64,000 nucleotides of DNA from positions 12,710,001-12,774,000 of the forward strand of contig NC_134753.1 in assembly GCF_050436995.1 (NCBI RefSeq), written 5' to 3'. This document shows, piece by piece, positions 1-12,822 of this stretch (position 1 is its first letter; each line of letters starts with the position of its first letter). Below the pieces are notes generated by a model, which saw only the letters and a program-made list of their open reading frames with translations, did no database searches and had not been told where the DNA came from. This DNA comes from Anticarsia gemmatalis. Its lineage: Eukaryota > Arthropoda > Insecta > Lepidoptera > Erebidae. The position numbers and the translations under genes are program-made.

Positions 1-2130
1 GACTCACACCGAACAGTGGCACTCGTAACTTGATATGTAATTATAGGCTTTTATTGAGAACGGGTTTTGTTACCTGAGATAGGGAGGTTATGTTGACTTT
101 TGAGTAGATAAGTTTTGTTATGGTTTCTTTGGAATGTATAGCTAATGTTTATTGAAGATTTCAGAATCTTGTGGTAACATTACTTATATAGTACATGTTA
201 TCGTTAAATGTACTGCTTTTGTGGTCTATTGTCTTTCTATCCCAAAAAGACGGACAATCTAAGGCAAGGTACCTCAAAGCTTCCACTGGTTGATAATTAC
301 CAGAAAGCTTATTATCGCTGTTTTCCTTGCGTAAACAACTTTTGAAAAAATTAAATGGGATGAACACACAATAATAATGAACTTTACTTATTTCGTGTCG
401 TTAATTGTTACAATATTGTTACTTGCAAACTTGACTCTTAAGTCTTACAAGTTATCTACTAAAAAAGCGTTAACCATGCAGAGAATTTTCTGCAGTTCAA
501 TTTTCATCAAGCCTGTCAGATCTACCTGTTTAACCAGAATCAAAAACCCCTCACCACATTAAGATAATAGATCCTCCACACAAACAAGGACCCAGCAAAG
601 CTCCCTGGTGAACCCCCAGAGGCCTCAAGTTGCATAACTAGTTAAGATTTAATTAAACGCTTCCGCAACTCGTGCTAATTCGCTAACCCAATAAACTGGG
701 CTACTGTATACAAGCTATAATACTGTTATACCCTGAGCCAGTGTTAAATTCATATACAGTTTTGATGGTAACTGTTGAAATCCTCCAGGGATCCACAATG
801 TCGATGAAGAGAAAATATGAATTCATAATCCTTAGGCAACAACTGCAGCAACTCAGCGAAACATTGCTTATAATGACCGAATGCGAATTGTCTATAAAAG
901 TGGCAACACTGGCCAATGCAATAGAATAGTCCTTAAAAATTATGAGTTTTAAAATAAAGCAAAAATTCTCTAGCGTTTATACTACTTTTAAGACATTAAA
1001 GTGCAGGATCGATAGAATTTTCACAAATTATAATTCTATTAAAAATAAATAGTCTTCAATATTCCCATTTCATATTTTTTACACCACGTTTTAATCAAAA
1101 TACTACTAAACAATATACAATACTCCCTAAACATTACATCCCAGTGTAAGCCGTAACCCCAAAAACGTACTCCATACTCCAAGAGTGACCTGATAAGTTA
1201 AGCGTATGCCTGAGGCAAATCGAGGGAACACTGGACTAACTTCATGCGAGCCCCTAAGAGCACTTCAAAGCGATATCTGGAGACTGCCGTAATAAAAGTA
1301 GATAGTCAATCTGTTTTGAATTCCAGATGTGAAGATTTTTGTTTACGCCTCGGGGTACGTTTTAGAATTTTGGTGTCTTTTAAATTTAGACGAAAGTTTT
1401 GAAAGAAAATTTTAGGGAAATCTATTGCTTGCATAAAGTACAGTTTATTATTTAGATAGATATTGTAGTGGGTAGAAATATTATTATTTATTTATGACCT
1501 ACAAATCTTTTTTGATTAAAAGATTTAATTAGGTAATTATACGATTTATAAAAATTGCAAACATTTGCATATTAAAAGTAAGCTAACAGTAGACTTGAAT
1601 ATCATAAGTACTTCAAATATTACAAGTTAGATTTTTCTACATAGTGATTATTAATATCCAATATTTTTTTTTACATAAACTTATTTTGCACTATTTCTGC
1701 TGTCTATGTCTGTCTGTCTGTCTAAATGCAAATCCAATAGATATTAATATTTCCAGGTAAAATTATCCAATCAAACAAGTCGGTTTTACAAAAACCTAAA
1801 ATAATATTGACCAAAAAGCTAGAACAACTAAAGCTGGGCCAATATTTGCAACGAGTAAATCAGGCTTACTAACTTTATTTGCACCGTTTACAACCGACGT
1901 AGAATTTTAGTACAACTAAATAGTTTCATTTGAAATTGGGCTCGCTGATCAAACTGTTTTAGTTGAAAAAACTTGGAAATTTTTAAGAGAATTTTGCGAA
2001 AACGGTTGGACAACGGTTATTTTGATGTTAGTTGATGTTTTTTTTGTAGTTAGTTAGTTGATAGTGGTATACCCACCAGTTTATACATCATGCTATATTA
2101 TGTAGGTATGCTTTATTGTTTTATTGTAAG
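1..2130. other. AT-rich non-coding DNA, no gene seen
   Basis: No exon-like segment with paired splice sites and no recognisable repeat stands out. Small ORFs of 60-71 codons occur on both strands and overlap one another, as expected by chance. A short TGTC microsatellite at about 1704-1722 resembles the TGTCTG run found just inside some lepidopteran Helitrons, but too little flanking sequence remains to call one. Confidence 0.6.
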
Positions 2131-2240
2131 GTGAATGACCAGATGTATGAATGTGACTGAGGCAAGGAAAGTTTGTATGTACCACATGACATTCTTTGGT
2201 CTTTGTCTAGCTGTAATTTTATGTATGTATGTATGTACGT
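2131..2240 (+). repeat. SINE-like element with TATG-repeat tail (copy 1)
   Basis: The segment carries the order AGATGTATGAATGTG, then GGCAAGGAAAGTTTGTA, then TTTTATGTATGTATG, ending in a short ATGT microsatellite. The same order recurs at 12706-12822, 62921-62999 and 63631-63785 on the plus strand, and at 47252-47308, 53390-53495 and 57488-57520 on the minus strand. The shared 3' end with a simple-repeat tail is typical of a lepidopteran SINE or the 3' end of its partner LINE. This copy is clearly diverged. The family name is not assigned. Confidence 0.55.
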
Positions 2241-4629
2241 AAGATGAAAATGGTTTTTCTCGAATGACGTTTAAAAGTAATCTCAAATCAAGTCATCCAC
2301 CTATCAAGCTTTCTGAAGTCTATAATATAACCTTCTTTGCGTCTTCGTCAAAATCGGCCTATGGGAAAAAATTATGATCCCTGATATTCCCTGTTTCACC
2401 TCGTAACGTTCCCACGCGTTCCCATACATATTTCCCCGACGTAAATATACGAAAGAAAAATCATATTTTATAGACATTGTCCACACTAAGCGATGAGCAC
2501 TCGGAAACAGCCAGTCATCCCGAGCCTCACATAAACACTTTTGTGAGAACTCATCGTGATCAAACGCTGGTAATAAAGATAGATTAATGGCGTCCCTTCG
2601 TGACCCGAAAGGTTCCGAACTTGTACGAAGTTTGCCGAGTGTCAGATGTACGATTCGCAGAATAGTTTTTGTAATTGACATTGACTGTTTTTGTGGGTCT
2701 AGATGTTAGGTAGAGCTTTATATTTAGGAACAAAAGTGTTACCTTGAAAGAACATTCATTTTCGTTTTTTTTTTTGTAGCTAAGAACATTCTCTATCAAA
2801 GCTTTACTAAACAAATAACAGGCATTCACAATGTAAGGACAATAAATGATAATAAACTCTATTAAACCATCATCAAATAAAAACAAAGTGTTTACTCTAA
2901 ATGCGGTCCAATAGCAAGCCAAATATAGCACCAAGCATTGCATCAGCCCTTTCACAGGAATAAGCTGTTCAAATACATTATGACGTAAAAAACCTTACAG
3001 CAACAACTCCATATATTTTTTGCACCCATTACCATGGCTGCAATCCTAAAGACTCTTGATTTATTTGGTTACGTTAAGTACATACCTATACTCCTTCCCC
3101 GACAGGATGGAGATTTATTGTTACATTTTTTCCGCTCGAAAGGAACAGCCCATGTCTGTTTATCTGTACTACCTATCTGCGAATAATGAGCCTGCTTTGG
3201 TCTATTTGGCAGGAAAAGAAAAATTCAGGAATTCTGTGATGTATTTGCAAGCCTAATCATGAAAGTAGAGATAGTTCCGACAGTTATAGAAATATCGACT
3301 AGTGCTCACGACTCTAATCATGTCAAAAGATTTTCCGAGTTATTAAGCTAAGTAACCAATTAAGTATCCTATGTATTATCCAGGTCATAAATTAATCTGT
3401 GAACGAATTTCAGTACACTCGTTCCATCGTTTTTAAAATTGCGTGAAAGACTCACAAACATTAAAATGCCCTTACGTACTAAAATTAATAATATGAGTTA
3501 TATAATAGGACTTAAAATTAAGAATATTATCCGAAAATGTATTACCATCTGTAGCATTAACGCTTCGAAAAATCTTTTAAAAATTGTAACAATTACCCAA
3601 GTCCTACTTATTTTGACATTGTACTAATATTACACTTAGTACCCAAAACTTGAAAAACTTTTTCTAGTATTTTATTTGGTGTAGACTATCTCTAGACTTT
3701 TTGAGCCTCCCTAGAGGACAAGACCTATCTAAGAATAAAAGTATTATTGAGACCTCTGAAAAACTGTGTCAAACTTATGTTTTAGTTACTTAAACTGTCT
3801 GGATGGACATACTTTTGCGTAAATAATGTATTATGTAGAAAAGTATTATCTAAAGCACTAAATCTGTAATGACAATATTATTTTTCTTGATTTTTTCACA
3901 AGTAATAAAAGAACACTCACACAGAAATAGAAAGTTATCATTTTCATATTCATTTCAGCTCCAAATTAAAACAAAAAGCCCTTCATTTAAAATTCCACAA
4001 AAGCTACATTAACAAAATTGTCACCACTAAAACAAACAAAGCGGCTGAAACTTCAAAACAAAGAAACGACAATTTTCAACGACAAAGTTTTTTGTACGAC
4101 AAAGAATAATATCCTTTTTCCAATATCACTAACGACTAAAATTGACGGTTACAAAAAGAATCCAAATTATTATTCCAAGCTTTGTTTGTCTTCATCAAAA
4201 GAAACCTTGGAGGTATCTTTAAAAATCCACTGCTGAGTTATCCAGTGGAAATTCTTTAGTCTACATTTGCAGTTCAGTCTCAGGTAAATGGAGACACACG
4301 AGATGGTTTTTCCATAGTTAACGGCGGCAATAACATATTTACAAATAAAAGTGTGTTTTTTAAAACAGTTGTGAGAGAAGTTCAGGGCGACTAAATATTC
4401 CAAAGCCTAGCTCTATTTTGCTATTTTCATGAATTTAATAAAAGATTGAATAGAGAGAGAAGATTTTTATTTGAAAACACATTTTACCCCCTGTATCCCC
4501 CACATATTTTTTCTCCAAAAAATGTTGTTTATACATTCATATTTTCTTTTCAAAGTTGAATGCAGCATACCAACAAAGGCTGTCCGTTCCCTCAACCAAT
4601 ATGTCACACACAAAACTCAATAGCGCAGT
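2241..4629. other. Non-coding; modest G+C patch near 2380-2660
   Basis: A patch at about 2380-2660 has more G+C than its surroundings and a 125-codon open frame on the minus strand (2304-2681). No splice sites, motif or family similarity supports it as coding. The rest is AT-rich with only short chance ORFs. Confidence 0.5.
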
Positions 4630-4810
4630 GGGTGTGACCATTTTATTCTAGCGTATCGTCGGCTTTGCAATTCGCTCGCCGTTCCGAGCCCTACAAGAAA
4701 GGGGAAGCCCCCAGATGTCGCTCGAACAAATTATTTACTACCCAACCTTTTGTAGAAGACCTGCATCCTCGCATTTGTTGTTGCTAGCTCGGTGTCAACC
4801 GAATTTTGGA
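4630..4810. other. G+C-enriched island, possible regulatory element
   Basis: About 180 bases are clearly richer in G+C than the flanks and lack simple repeats. No open frame with splice sites is visible. It resembles several other isolated islands in this window (16700-16900, 23560-23690, 51225-51420). These may be conserved non-coding elements, but conservation cannot be judged from one sequence. Confidence 0.25.
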
Positions 4811-7800
4811 GGGTAGCACACCTGAAATTGGATGGAGCTATTTATCTTGATTCTTTTTATGAAACAAATTTGCTTTGATTGAGTGTGTAGTTCTGGTAAC
4901 CATTTGTTTTTGTCTAAAGAATTTGTTAGGGGAAAGGTGCTGGTAAAATATGTGTGTTGAATTTTTAAGGTTGTTTTTTGTAGGTGCTGTTCTATCGTGA
5001 CATTTTTGCATGAAAACTAAGTCAAGATTTATGATATGATTTAGCCTCGTAGTTATAGTAGTACACTGATTTCATTGTGAAAAAAATATTACAATGATAA
5101 TACAATTGACATAAAACATAAATTCTGTTTAATCTGAGAAACAAAGTAATAATTTATGACCAATATAATACTGGACGAAGATAATAGTACTATTAGAAGA
5201 AAATACTGAATATCCTGTCTAATTCAACCATTCAGAAATTACCCTTAAAAGCAAAATAAGACGATTACACTCTCACGAATAGGCTTCGTCGTAATTTCTC
5301 TGAACAAGAGGCAATTAAGGTATCAAGGTGGCACAAATGGAAGTGAAACTACTTAAGGTAATAATAATATTAGTATAAGATCCTATGGTGATCTATGGGG
5401 AGTGCGTTTGTTAGGCTTATGGGAGACATGATGTATGGGAATTGTTTAATCCAACTATGATATATTGGCTTTAGAGTTTAATAGTATGTGTAGCACTGGA
5501 TTTCGTTGTTCGGGGAAATCTTTTGTTGTCAATTTAAGAAGTGCTATGAGTAAACATGTTGGATTAAAAGAAAAAATATGTATTGTTGTAGACACAAAAT
5601 TGTGTTTAGTTGCCTTTAAATTGTTGGTTGTATGGAAACAAAAGCTGACATGGGGTGGATAGTGTGCATACTCTATTACTTACGTATTCATACTTCTTTT
5701 TCATTATCTCTATGGTTTGAAATATAGAGTTTATCCGACAGCTACTTGTAAGGTTACATGTTCGATTCTGTTTTTGTCGTTTCAAGTTAGGTAGCAGGCA
5801 TGAAAATACCCCCTATTACACCAAACCAAGAGTACCACAGTCCTAAAACATAAACAAACAGAAACCCAAAACGCAACATTTCATACTGACGATAAAACAG
5901 CAATAACAACTTAAAAAGCTAGCACATTTCAATTAAGAACATAACTCTCTCACCCCTGGGGGAGAGGAGAAACAAAATGAATACAAAAACAAAACCGGCA
6001 GTATAAAAACACATGGAATTACAACTCCGGACGAATTTGACCAATAACATGCGAACAGACGCAATAAAAAAGTCGAAACCAAGTGTTGCATGAAACACGT
6101 ACTGTTTTCTGTATGAACTGAACTTTGGTTGAAAGACTTTTAGTTGTGGTGATATTTTTACATAGTGAGTTGTTTCAATCTAGTTTAATTGTTGTCCATC
6201 TCAAATCCTTATGCATCATCGTGTTTATCAAGATTGCCGAGATTTATTAAATGATTGTCCGACACAATACATGACAAAAAACACAATTATCCATCTTTAT
6301 TTGTGGTATTGTTTTGGATTGCAGCATCAACAAGCTGTCATCAAAATGTTTTTCTTGGTAACGACAAAATGAGCCATATTCCGTACTGTTCTGTACGGTG
6401 TACCTGATTTGCTCACTACACTTATTCAAAATCGAATTTAATATCCGATAATTTCATACACGTTTAACTTTCTCTTTCAAAAAACAGACAAAAGGCAGAC
6501 TGATGACAATTTTCAAATAATCAAATTAAATAGTTTCGTAATTTTTTCTATGCAGAGATATATCTATGTACAGTGGTATTATATTAGAGTGGTTCGCAAA
6601 GGCGTTCGACCACTGCACCGCTGCAACATGTGTGGGTGACTTTTTTATTACCTGCGTTTGTTTCCGCGCACCCTGTATACAACACTTTCTATTTACTTTG
6701 TTACTGGATTTTCGAATACAGTTCGCCGAATAGATTTCTACTAGTAGTTTCATATTTTGAAAGAGTAGTTTTGTTATATTTGCAAATTTTATTTTCGTGG
6801 AATTTTGGACCTGTTTTGAAAGAAATACGAAAAATTGTATTTTGTTACTATGAACCACCATAGCTAAGTTTGATGTAAAAGCTATGGTGCTACTAAACTG
6901 TTGCAACCACTGCAGTTTTGTAAATTTCTTTGTCCAGCTACGATGCCTGACCAGTTTGGCCATTGATTCTGTAGCACCTCATAGCAAAGAAACCTATTTA
7001 TGGAGTAAGTTCAGTCATTTTGATTACTATAAGAAAAAAAACCGTAACAGCAATAAAAAATGTGATACGTACCTATGGTGTATGTCTACGAGTCTATGCC
7101 TAAGACGTAATTCTTGCTCACAAATGGGTTGAACTTTTATTTTAATAATAACATTATCAACTCAAAGAAAAAAAAACAGCACCCGTAAAATAACCCTTTC
7201 CATATCCAGAGATAATTGCTTCATATAGTTCAAAACACAGCAATACACCGTGCGCTATCGTGATACAACATCGCGATGTGTTCCTTCTCTTTCTACCCTG
7301 CAATGTGAGAGCAAGACAACAACACATACAACTGAAGTTTCGTTACAACAGTTAGCTGAACGTGTTTACTTTGTTCTGGCAAACTACTGGATTAATGGAA
7401 AGCAAATATGCGAGGTTATATAATATTTTGTGATGGCGGGATGTTCGGAATTTCTTTGGTATGCCATTGTTTAGATTTGTGTGAATTAGGTTAGAGTTTT
7501 TAGGTGAAAGTTTTAATGTAAATTGGAAGCTTAAATTATTGTGACGTGGTTTTAAATGTAAAACTTTGAATTGTTGTAATAAATCTTGAAATACAGGATT
7601 TTGGTTTCTACCTTCTCGTTGTCTTTAAGAGCCCTTAAAATATTAATTCATTCCAAAATACACGTACCTAATATTTCTGATGAATCACCTTTGGAAATGT
7701 ATACTTTGGTAACCCTTTGTGTTTTTATAAAAACGTTTTTAAATATTGCACAAATAACGGTGTTTTTTAATGTATACAGCTTTTCTTATTTGCTTTCCTA

Positions 7801-8043
7801 CTATTACTGAAACATCAATGATTTACAAAAAAAATATCTTCCTTTCCCGTTTCAGTAGATTGATTTTTGAAAAAAATACTTTTATTATTATTAAGTTATT
7901 ACACAAAATTTTAATTAATAAACCATAACTATCAATTTAATGAAAAAACATATTGAATGTATTTTGTAACAGAAGCCAATCGCGGTATATCATGATTACC
8001 TTTCATCCATACAATAAAAATAAGGAAACACTTATGTATATAA
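4811..8043. other. AT-rich non-coding DNA with overlapping chance ORFs
   Basis: Frames of 60-145 codons are packed on both strands at 6526-7132. They overlap each other antiparallel, have no family motif and show no paired splice sites. A small inverted repeat (CACCATAGCT and its complement, about 14 bases apart) lies near 6856-6888. Nothing else is supported. Confidence 0.5.
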
Positions 8044-8194
8044 TATGTTACCCTACTACAATTACAAAGTAACATCTAACTTCAGGTGACGTCACTACGT
8101 GTAGCCAGTGCCTTTTATTGCGCAAAGGGCACTAAGGCATTATGTACGAATTATCGTTTAATAGAGTCGGGGACTGAGTTATTGTCTTACTAAT
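8044..8194. repeat. Direct repeat, copy A (151 bp)
   Basis: This segment is nearly identical to 8483-8626: a handful of substitutions and one 7-base indel separate them, and the similarity fades on both sides. Each copy contains a consensus ATF/CREB palindrome TGACGTCA (8087-8094 here) and a C/EBP-like TTGCGCAA core. With a 288-bp spacer the pair could be a segmental duplication, two insertions of one short element, or very short terminal repeats of a small unit. Confidence 0.85.
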
Positions 8195-8482
8195 TAGATT
8201 TAATTACCAAATTTTTTCTTTACCCTAAATCTTAAGACCACATATAACAGTTTACACACCTCTTATAATAAACAAATCTTTACTTTAAAGGTACACGATT
8301 AATTTGCCTTTCCATAATACATTGAATGAGGTTAAGATACAGAATACTAAACAATATAGACAATAAAAAGAAAAGTACAGAAAAATATTAAATGTAAAGT
8401 CTTTTAAACCGAAGTTAACTGTAATATGACTTGTCTCTATCGTTAGCTCAAAAAACGGTTTACTAATTGTATATTATATAAG
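8195..8482. other. Spacer between the two direct repeats
   Basis: AT-rich sequence with no ORF and no visible inverted termini. It is the unique segment separating the two copies of the roughly 150-bp repeat. Confidence 0.6.
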
Positions 8483-8626
8483 TATGTTACCTTACTACAA
8501 TTGCAAAGTAACATCTAACTTCAGGTGACGTCAGTACGTGTAGCCAGTGCGTTTTATTGCGCAAAGGGCACGTATGTACGAATTATCGTTTAATAGAGTC
8601 GGGGCCTGAGTTATTGTCTTACTAAT
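8483..8626. repeat. Direct repeat, copy B (144 bp)
   Basis: Second copy of the unit at 8044-8194, in the same orientation, offset by 439 bases at its left edge and 432 at its right because of a 7-base deletion. The CRE palindrome lies at 8526-8533 and the TTGCGCAA core is retained, so both motifs exist twice within half a kilobase. Confidence 0.85.
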
Positions 8627-9590
8627 GTCTTATTATGAGTTTCTGGTATTCATGAGCGTGGGTGAAAATGGAAGTTGGGTATGTGTACGTGATGTTATTG
8701 AAGTTTTGGCTTCGTTCGTACTAATGTTTATTGGTTTTAATGAAAATGTGTACTAAGCGATGATTTTTTTTGGTACAATCGATATTTTATACCTTTCTCT
8801 AAGAAAATATTTTCTTTCAATTTAAATTGTGATAAAAATATGTTTAAATTATATATGTGTTTACTCTTTTCTTGAAAATATTTTTGTTTGTTTTCTTACT
8901 TATTATTTATTCTTTCTGCTAATCATATCGTAAAAAAAATGCTTAATACCCTATTATGGGATTTATACTACCTACGAGTATATCAATATCTCAATATTTC
9001 TATCGACAGAATAAGTCTAGTCTCTACTCTTCCCTTTCAAAACATTATCTGTCGTGACCTTATTGTTATCAATATAAACAACAACAAAAAATATATATAA
9101 AAGCTCCCGCCATCATGTCCCCTTACAGTCCTCATATTAAAATATGCAAAACAAAACACGTCATTTAAAAACATTATTTTAAAGAATACCTTATTGAGTC
9201 AACATTATGCATACGCCCTACCCCACTTTGTACAATCCGGAGTAAAAAAAGTAATTCGGCTATGATGTCTTTATTACAAGACCTTACAACGTATAAAGTT
9301 ATGGCCCTCTTCATTTCAGCAGATAGACCTTTGTTTACGAACACACAGTTTTATATCGGACCTCTAGTTTTTTGGAATGAAACTTCAAGTTTATGAGCGT
9401 TTGCAGCAATCTGCTGTTTGCTTACCTACGTTTATTAGGCGGCCTCTAAGCTTAAAACGATGTTGTATAATTCTTTTATTGAACAATATTAATGAACTAC
9501 AGATTTATTAAAACTAGGAGTTCCATTTTACAATAACACTAAATGTGCAATGTTTTCATACAGTCTTTGCCAATTCAAAAACAAGTTAAA
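8627..9590. other. AT-rich non-coding DNA
   Basis: No gene is supported. A weak minus-strand donor-like site (GTAAGC, around 9424) follows a slightly G+C-richer patch, but there is no convincing acceptor. Confidence 0.5.
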
Positions 9591-9704
9591 AATATTGCGC
9601 AACACTGATTCTATTTAATGCAACGAAAAATTGTGCATTTTACTAGCTCAATACTTTTCTCAATAAGTTCACTCTTAGATATCAACCACAAATCATTTAA
9701 TAAT

Positions 9705-9819
9705 ACTATGCAATTCATATTGTGCAAATCACATTGTGCAAAATATGACAGTGTGCAATTCGTATTGCGCAAATCATACTGCGCAAGACATATTGTGCAA
9801 GTTTTAATGTGCAATATAT
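9705..9819. repeat. 14-bp minisatellite with TTGYGCAA core
   Basis: Seven full units plus a partial one can be read: 9719-9732, 9733-9749 (a 17-base unit), 9750-9763, 9764-9777, 9778-9791, 9792-9805 and 9806-9819, after a partial unit near 9708. The consensus is ATTGTGCAAATCAT. Related cores lie just upstream at 9594 (ATTGCGCAAC), 9617 and 9631, the last two again 14 bases apart. The core matches the C/EBP half-palindrome pattern. Short ORFs across the array on both strands (9611-9881) are by-products of the repeat. Confidence 0.85.
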
Positions 9820-12195
9820 TGTATCGTCTAAGGTTGGCCTTAGGTACAGTAAAATCGTTGCTAGTTTCGTCATTGGTCTAAGACCTTTGGGCTTTTAGGT
9901 TTGTATCCAAGGTGACTTTATCAGTAAAGTTGAGTAAGAAACTTTTACGAACTATTTTCTTAGATAAGGTTAGTAAAACCTGGTCGAATGTAACAGGTTT
10001 ATGTGGTATTATTACGAGACGGTTTGTAGGTGGAGTTCAAACTGGTACAGATTTTTATGAATCCAAACTCAATATTTTCCGAAACATATTAGGTAGCAAA
10101 TTAAAGTAATTGTAACTTAGCTTATTTTTTTATGAATTTAAGTCAATTTAACATTTGACAGATTACACAAAGTAGTCGCCTCGCTATATCACTTGCAAAC
10201 AAAGGTGAAAACAATTATACATATTCTACCATTATAGTTTTAAAAAGACTATAAATAACTTAAAATAACCTCAATGTATAAATAACATAATAAATAAAAC
10301 ATACAATAGCCCGATCCTCTACTACTATCGAGAAATTTTGTATGAAAATCTGAAAAGCGCCCCTAACGAAGTATTTTGGCAGTACATTCTAAATGTCAAA
10401 CTCTCGATACTCGACAGTACAGATTATACAGAATTGCGCTACTGGTCAGTTCTTAAAACTTTTTTTAAATTATAACCTTCCACTATTAATTTAATTACAC
10501 TTAAATACTACCTAGTAGAAGCATACAAAATGACTGTGTATTTTTGTACTTTGGTCAACTAAATGCGACCAGTTAATTTGGCTAATACCTAGCTTTTATT
10601 CTAACACCGAGCTATTTAGCGTAAGTGCTTCTAATTTAATTCAACTTAATATTCTTGTTATATTAAAATCACTGCGGCATTTCGTATGTATTTAAGGGAT
10701 ACTTTATAGAGGTAGGTTACGGTGTGAATATTTTAAAGACTGCCACAAGGAGTGGTTTTAGGTCACATTATATTCTAAGAACTATAAAAAACTTGGGCTT
10801 ATTAATACTCTAAAGTGATTTCTCATGGTTCATTAAGAAGAATATAAGAATCACAATGCATCATTACAAATAGAAAAAGGAACTTAATACAAAGTTTGTA
10901 GCAATGGCAAAAGAGTAGCAGAATAACTTTTAAATGTTGTAAATGAAATATATCCTATGCTGGGCATGACTCTCATCCTAAAGAAGGGCATCAGTGTTAG
11001 ACTAGTTTATTATTATATCCCTAATTTAGCACTAATAAAACAAAGCCCCATATTCTAACAGCCAACTCATCACCAATTCAAAACCTACACGAAAATTATG
11101 GTTTTATACCTCAAACATTACACTGAAGTATTGAAAAGCGTTATAACGTAACCATACCCTGAAACCATATAGGCTGGAAACAAAAGCAATAGACTTTAGC
11201 TTTACAAAAATAAGGTTGATATTCGTGTAGCGGGTATGTTTGAAGTAGAAAGTTGACAATAGCTGTGTGCGCAACGCCAAAATGTTTTGAACAAATATTC
11301 ATTGAATGCAAATCCACTGAGGCAGTTTGGATTAGAAGTGCTATATCGCTATACTGTATACGCTAGCAATTTTAAAACGTAAGCGAATTGTTATTGATTT
11401 GCTTCGGAATTCCGTTTGGGAGTTTGTTCCTGGAATTTAGTGGGGAATTTGGGATGTAAGGTTACCTTTAAGGTAGATCATGTTTTGAGTAATCGGAAAG
11501 TTCGTAAGCCCTATCGCGTAATATATTTAATTTACAGTTTGACTAATATATTTATGTATTAAGATTAGTTACAGAATATCAATATTTATAGCATGTTAGG
11601 TTGTATCAGTACATTTTTAAGCAAGAAGCTTAATGTTAAATCAAAATCTATACTATGTTAAGTTAAATACCATACAAATCTCTATCATATTAGTTGTGCA
11701 ATTATACATTGATTGATGAAAAAGTTTCGTTTTTATAAATTCTTGTAAGTTATTTAAAAAATTGTAGGAAGAATTACACATTTTTAGACGATATACAGTT
11801 TCATTCAGGTAATAGAGGGCGAGCCTATAGCCAAACGCCAAAACAAAAAAGTATTTGTTATAGTTATCATTGATGTAAAGTGTATGGAAAAAGCACTAAA
11901 CATACGACTTTAGAATCCCTTTCAGCTGGAAATGTTATCAAAATAATATTTAAACTGTACATCCACGCGGTTTAAATCCACAGGAAGCATTACGATTCCC
12001 CTCACGATCTTTTTTGGGTGACAACAAAATACAAAAGCTGTACAAAGCCAGGCTTGTTCTACTTTATAATTGTAGGTGTTGTTCATATACCAGGCGTATG
12101 CAAGCCGGTTAAAGGATCTCTCACACTTGCGGTGAACGTGGTGTCGCCACAGATAATAATCACCAAAATAAAATGTCTACTTTAATTATTAACCC
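9820..12195. other. AT-rich non-coding DNA
   Basis: No coding signal, element termini or structured repeat recognised. Short ORFs at 9912-10109 and 11653-11841 have no supporting features. Confidence 0.55.
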
Positions 12196-12196
12196 A

Positions 12197-12442
12197 CTAG
12201 CTGACCCGCGCAACTTCGCTTGCGTCATCATAATTTTCCCCGTTTTTGTAACATTTTTCACTGTTACTCAGCTCCTATTGGTCGTAGCGTGATGATATAT
12301 AGCCTATAACCTTCCTCGATAAATGGGCTATCTAACACTGAAATAATTTTTCAAATTGGACCAGTACTTTCCGAGATTAGCGCGTTCAAACAAACAAACA
12401 AACAAACAAACAAACTCTTCAGCTTTATAATATTAGTATAGA
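12197..12442 (-). mobile_element. Non-autonomous Helitron, apparently full length (246 bp)
   Basis: Read on the minus strand, the element begins TCTATACTAATATTATAA at 12442 and ends GGGTCAGCTAG at 12197. It is flanked by host A on the left and T on the right, which is the A/T insertion rule of Helitrons. Eleven bases before the end is a short hairpin, CGCAA and TTGCG around a six-base loop, the expected subterminal structure. An internal tract of CAAA repeats lies at about 12391-12413. There is no coding capacity, so it would depend on a Rep/helicase supplied in trans. These ends are of a type abundant in moths and butterflies. Confidence 0.85.
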
Positions 12443-12445
12443 TTA

Positions 12446-12556
12446 ATGACCCACGGCTGGGCAAGGGTCTCCTCCCGTAATGAGGGAGGGGGTTAGGCCT
12501 TGAGTCCACCACGCTGGCCAAGTGCGGGTTGGGGACTTTGCATGCCCTCAATAAAT
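12446..12556 (-). mobile_element. SINE fragment, 3' half (family A)
   Basis: This stretch matches the 3' half of the full-length SINE at 13446-13757 almost base for base. It lacks the tRNA-like head, which would lie to the right. Its 3' end sits three bases from the Helitron's 5' terminus at 12442, so the two elements are abutting or one inserted at the edge of the other. Confidence 0.8.
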
Positions 12557-12705
12557 GTCCTATGTTCCTAGACCTATCTGTGATAGTTGATTTTGTTACC
12601 TAAGCTCTAACTCATTCCAGGAGACCCCTTGTCCATCAATAGGGCAGTAATGGGTTACCTATTTTTTCGACCTCTTGCGCAGTACTCGTAACCGGCGGTC
12701 CCGTA

Positions 12706-12822
12706 TAACAAGATGTATGGATGTGAATTAAATAAAGGAAGTTTGTAAGGATCGTACCAAGTGGTGTGGTCTGGTCTCTGCATACTTCTACGGGAAGTAA
12801 GCGTGATTTTATGTATGTATGT
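12706..12822 (+). mobile_element. SINE-like element with TATG-repeat tail (copy 2)
   Basis: Contains GATGTATGGATGTGAAT, GGAAGTTTGTAAGGATCG, ACCAAGTGG and a 3' end TTTTATGTATGTATG. It is one of the better-preserved copies of the family also seen at 63631-63785. The 5' boundary is unclear and may extend left to about 12670. Short minus-strand ORFs here are shadows of the repeat. Confidence 0.65.

Noticed and set aside
2304..2681. 125-codon minus-strand ORF in a G+C-richer patch
   Set aside because: No acceptor/donor pair, no motif, and fewer stops are expected in a G+C-richer patch.
6526..6963. 145-codon minus-strand ORF
   Set aside because: Two plus-strand ORFs cover the same bases; codon content follows the AT bias and no family is recognisable.
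12391..12413. CAAA microsatellite as an independent feature
   Set aside because: It is an internal part of the Helitron at 12197-12442.
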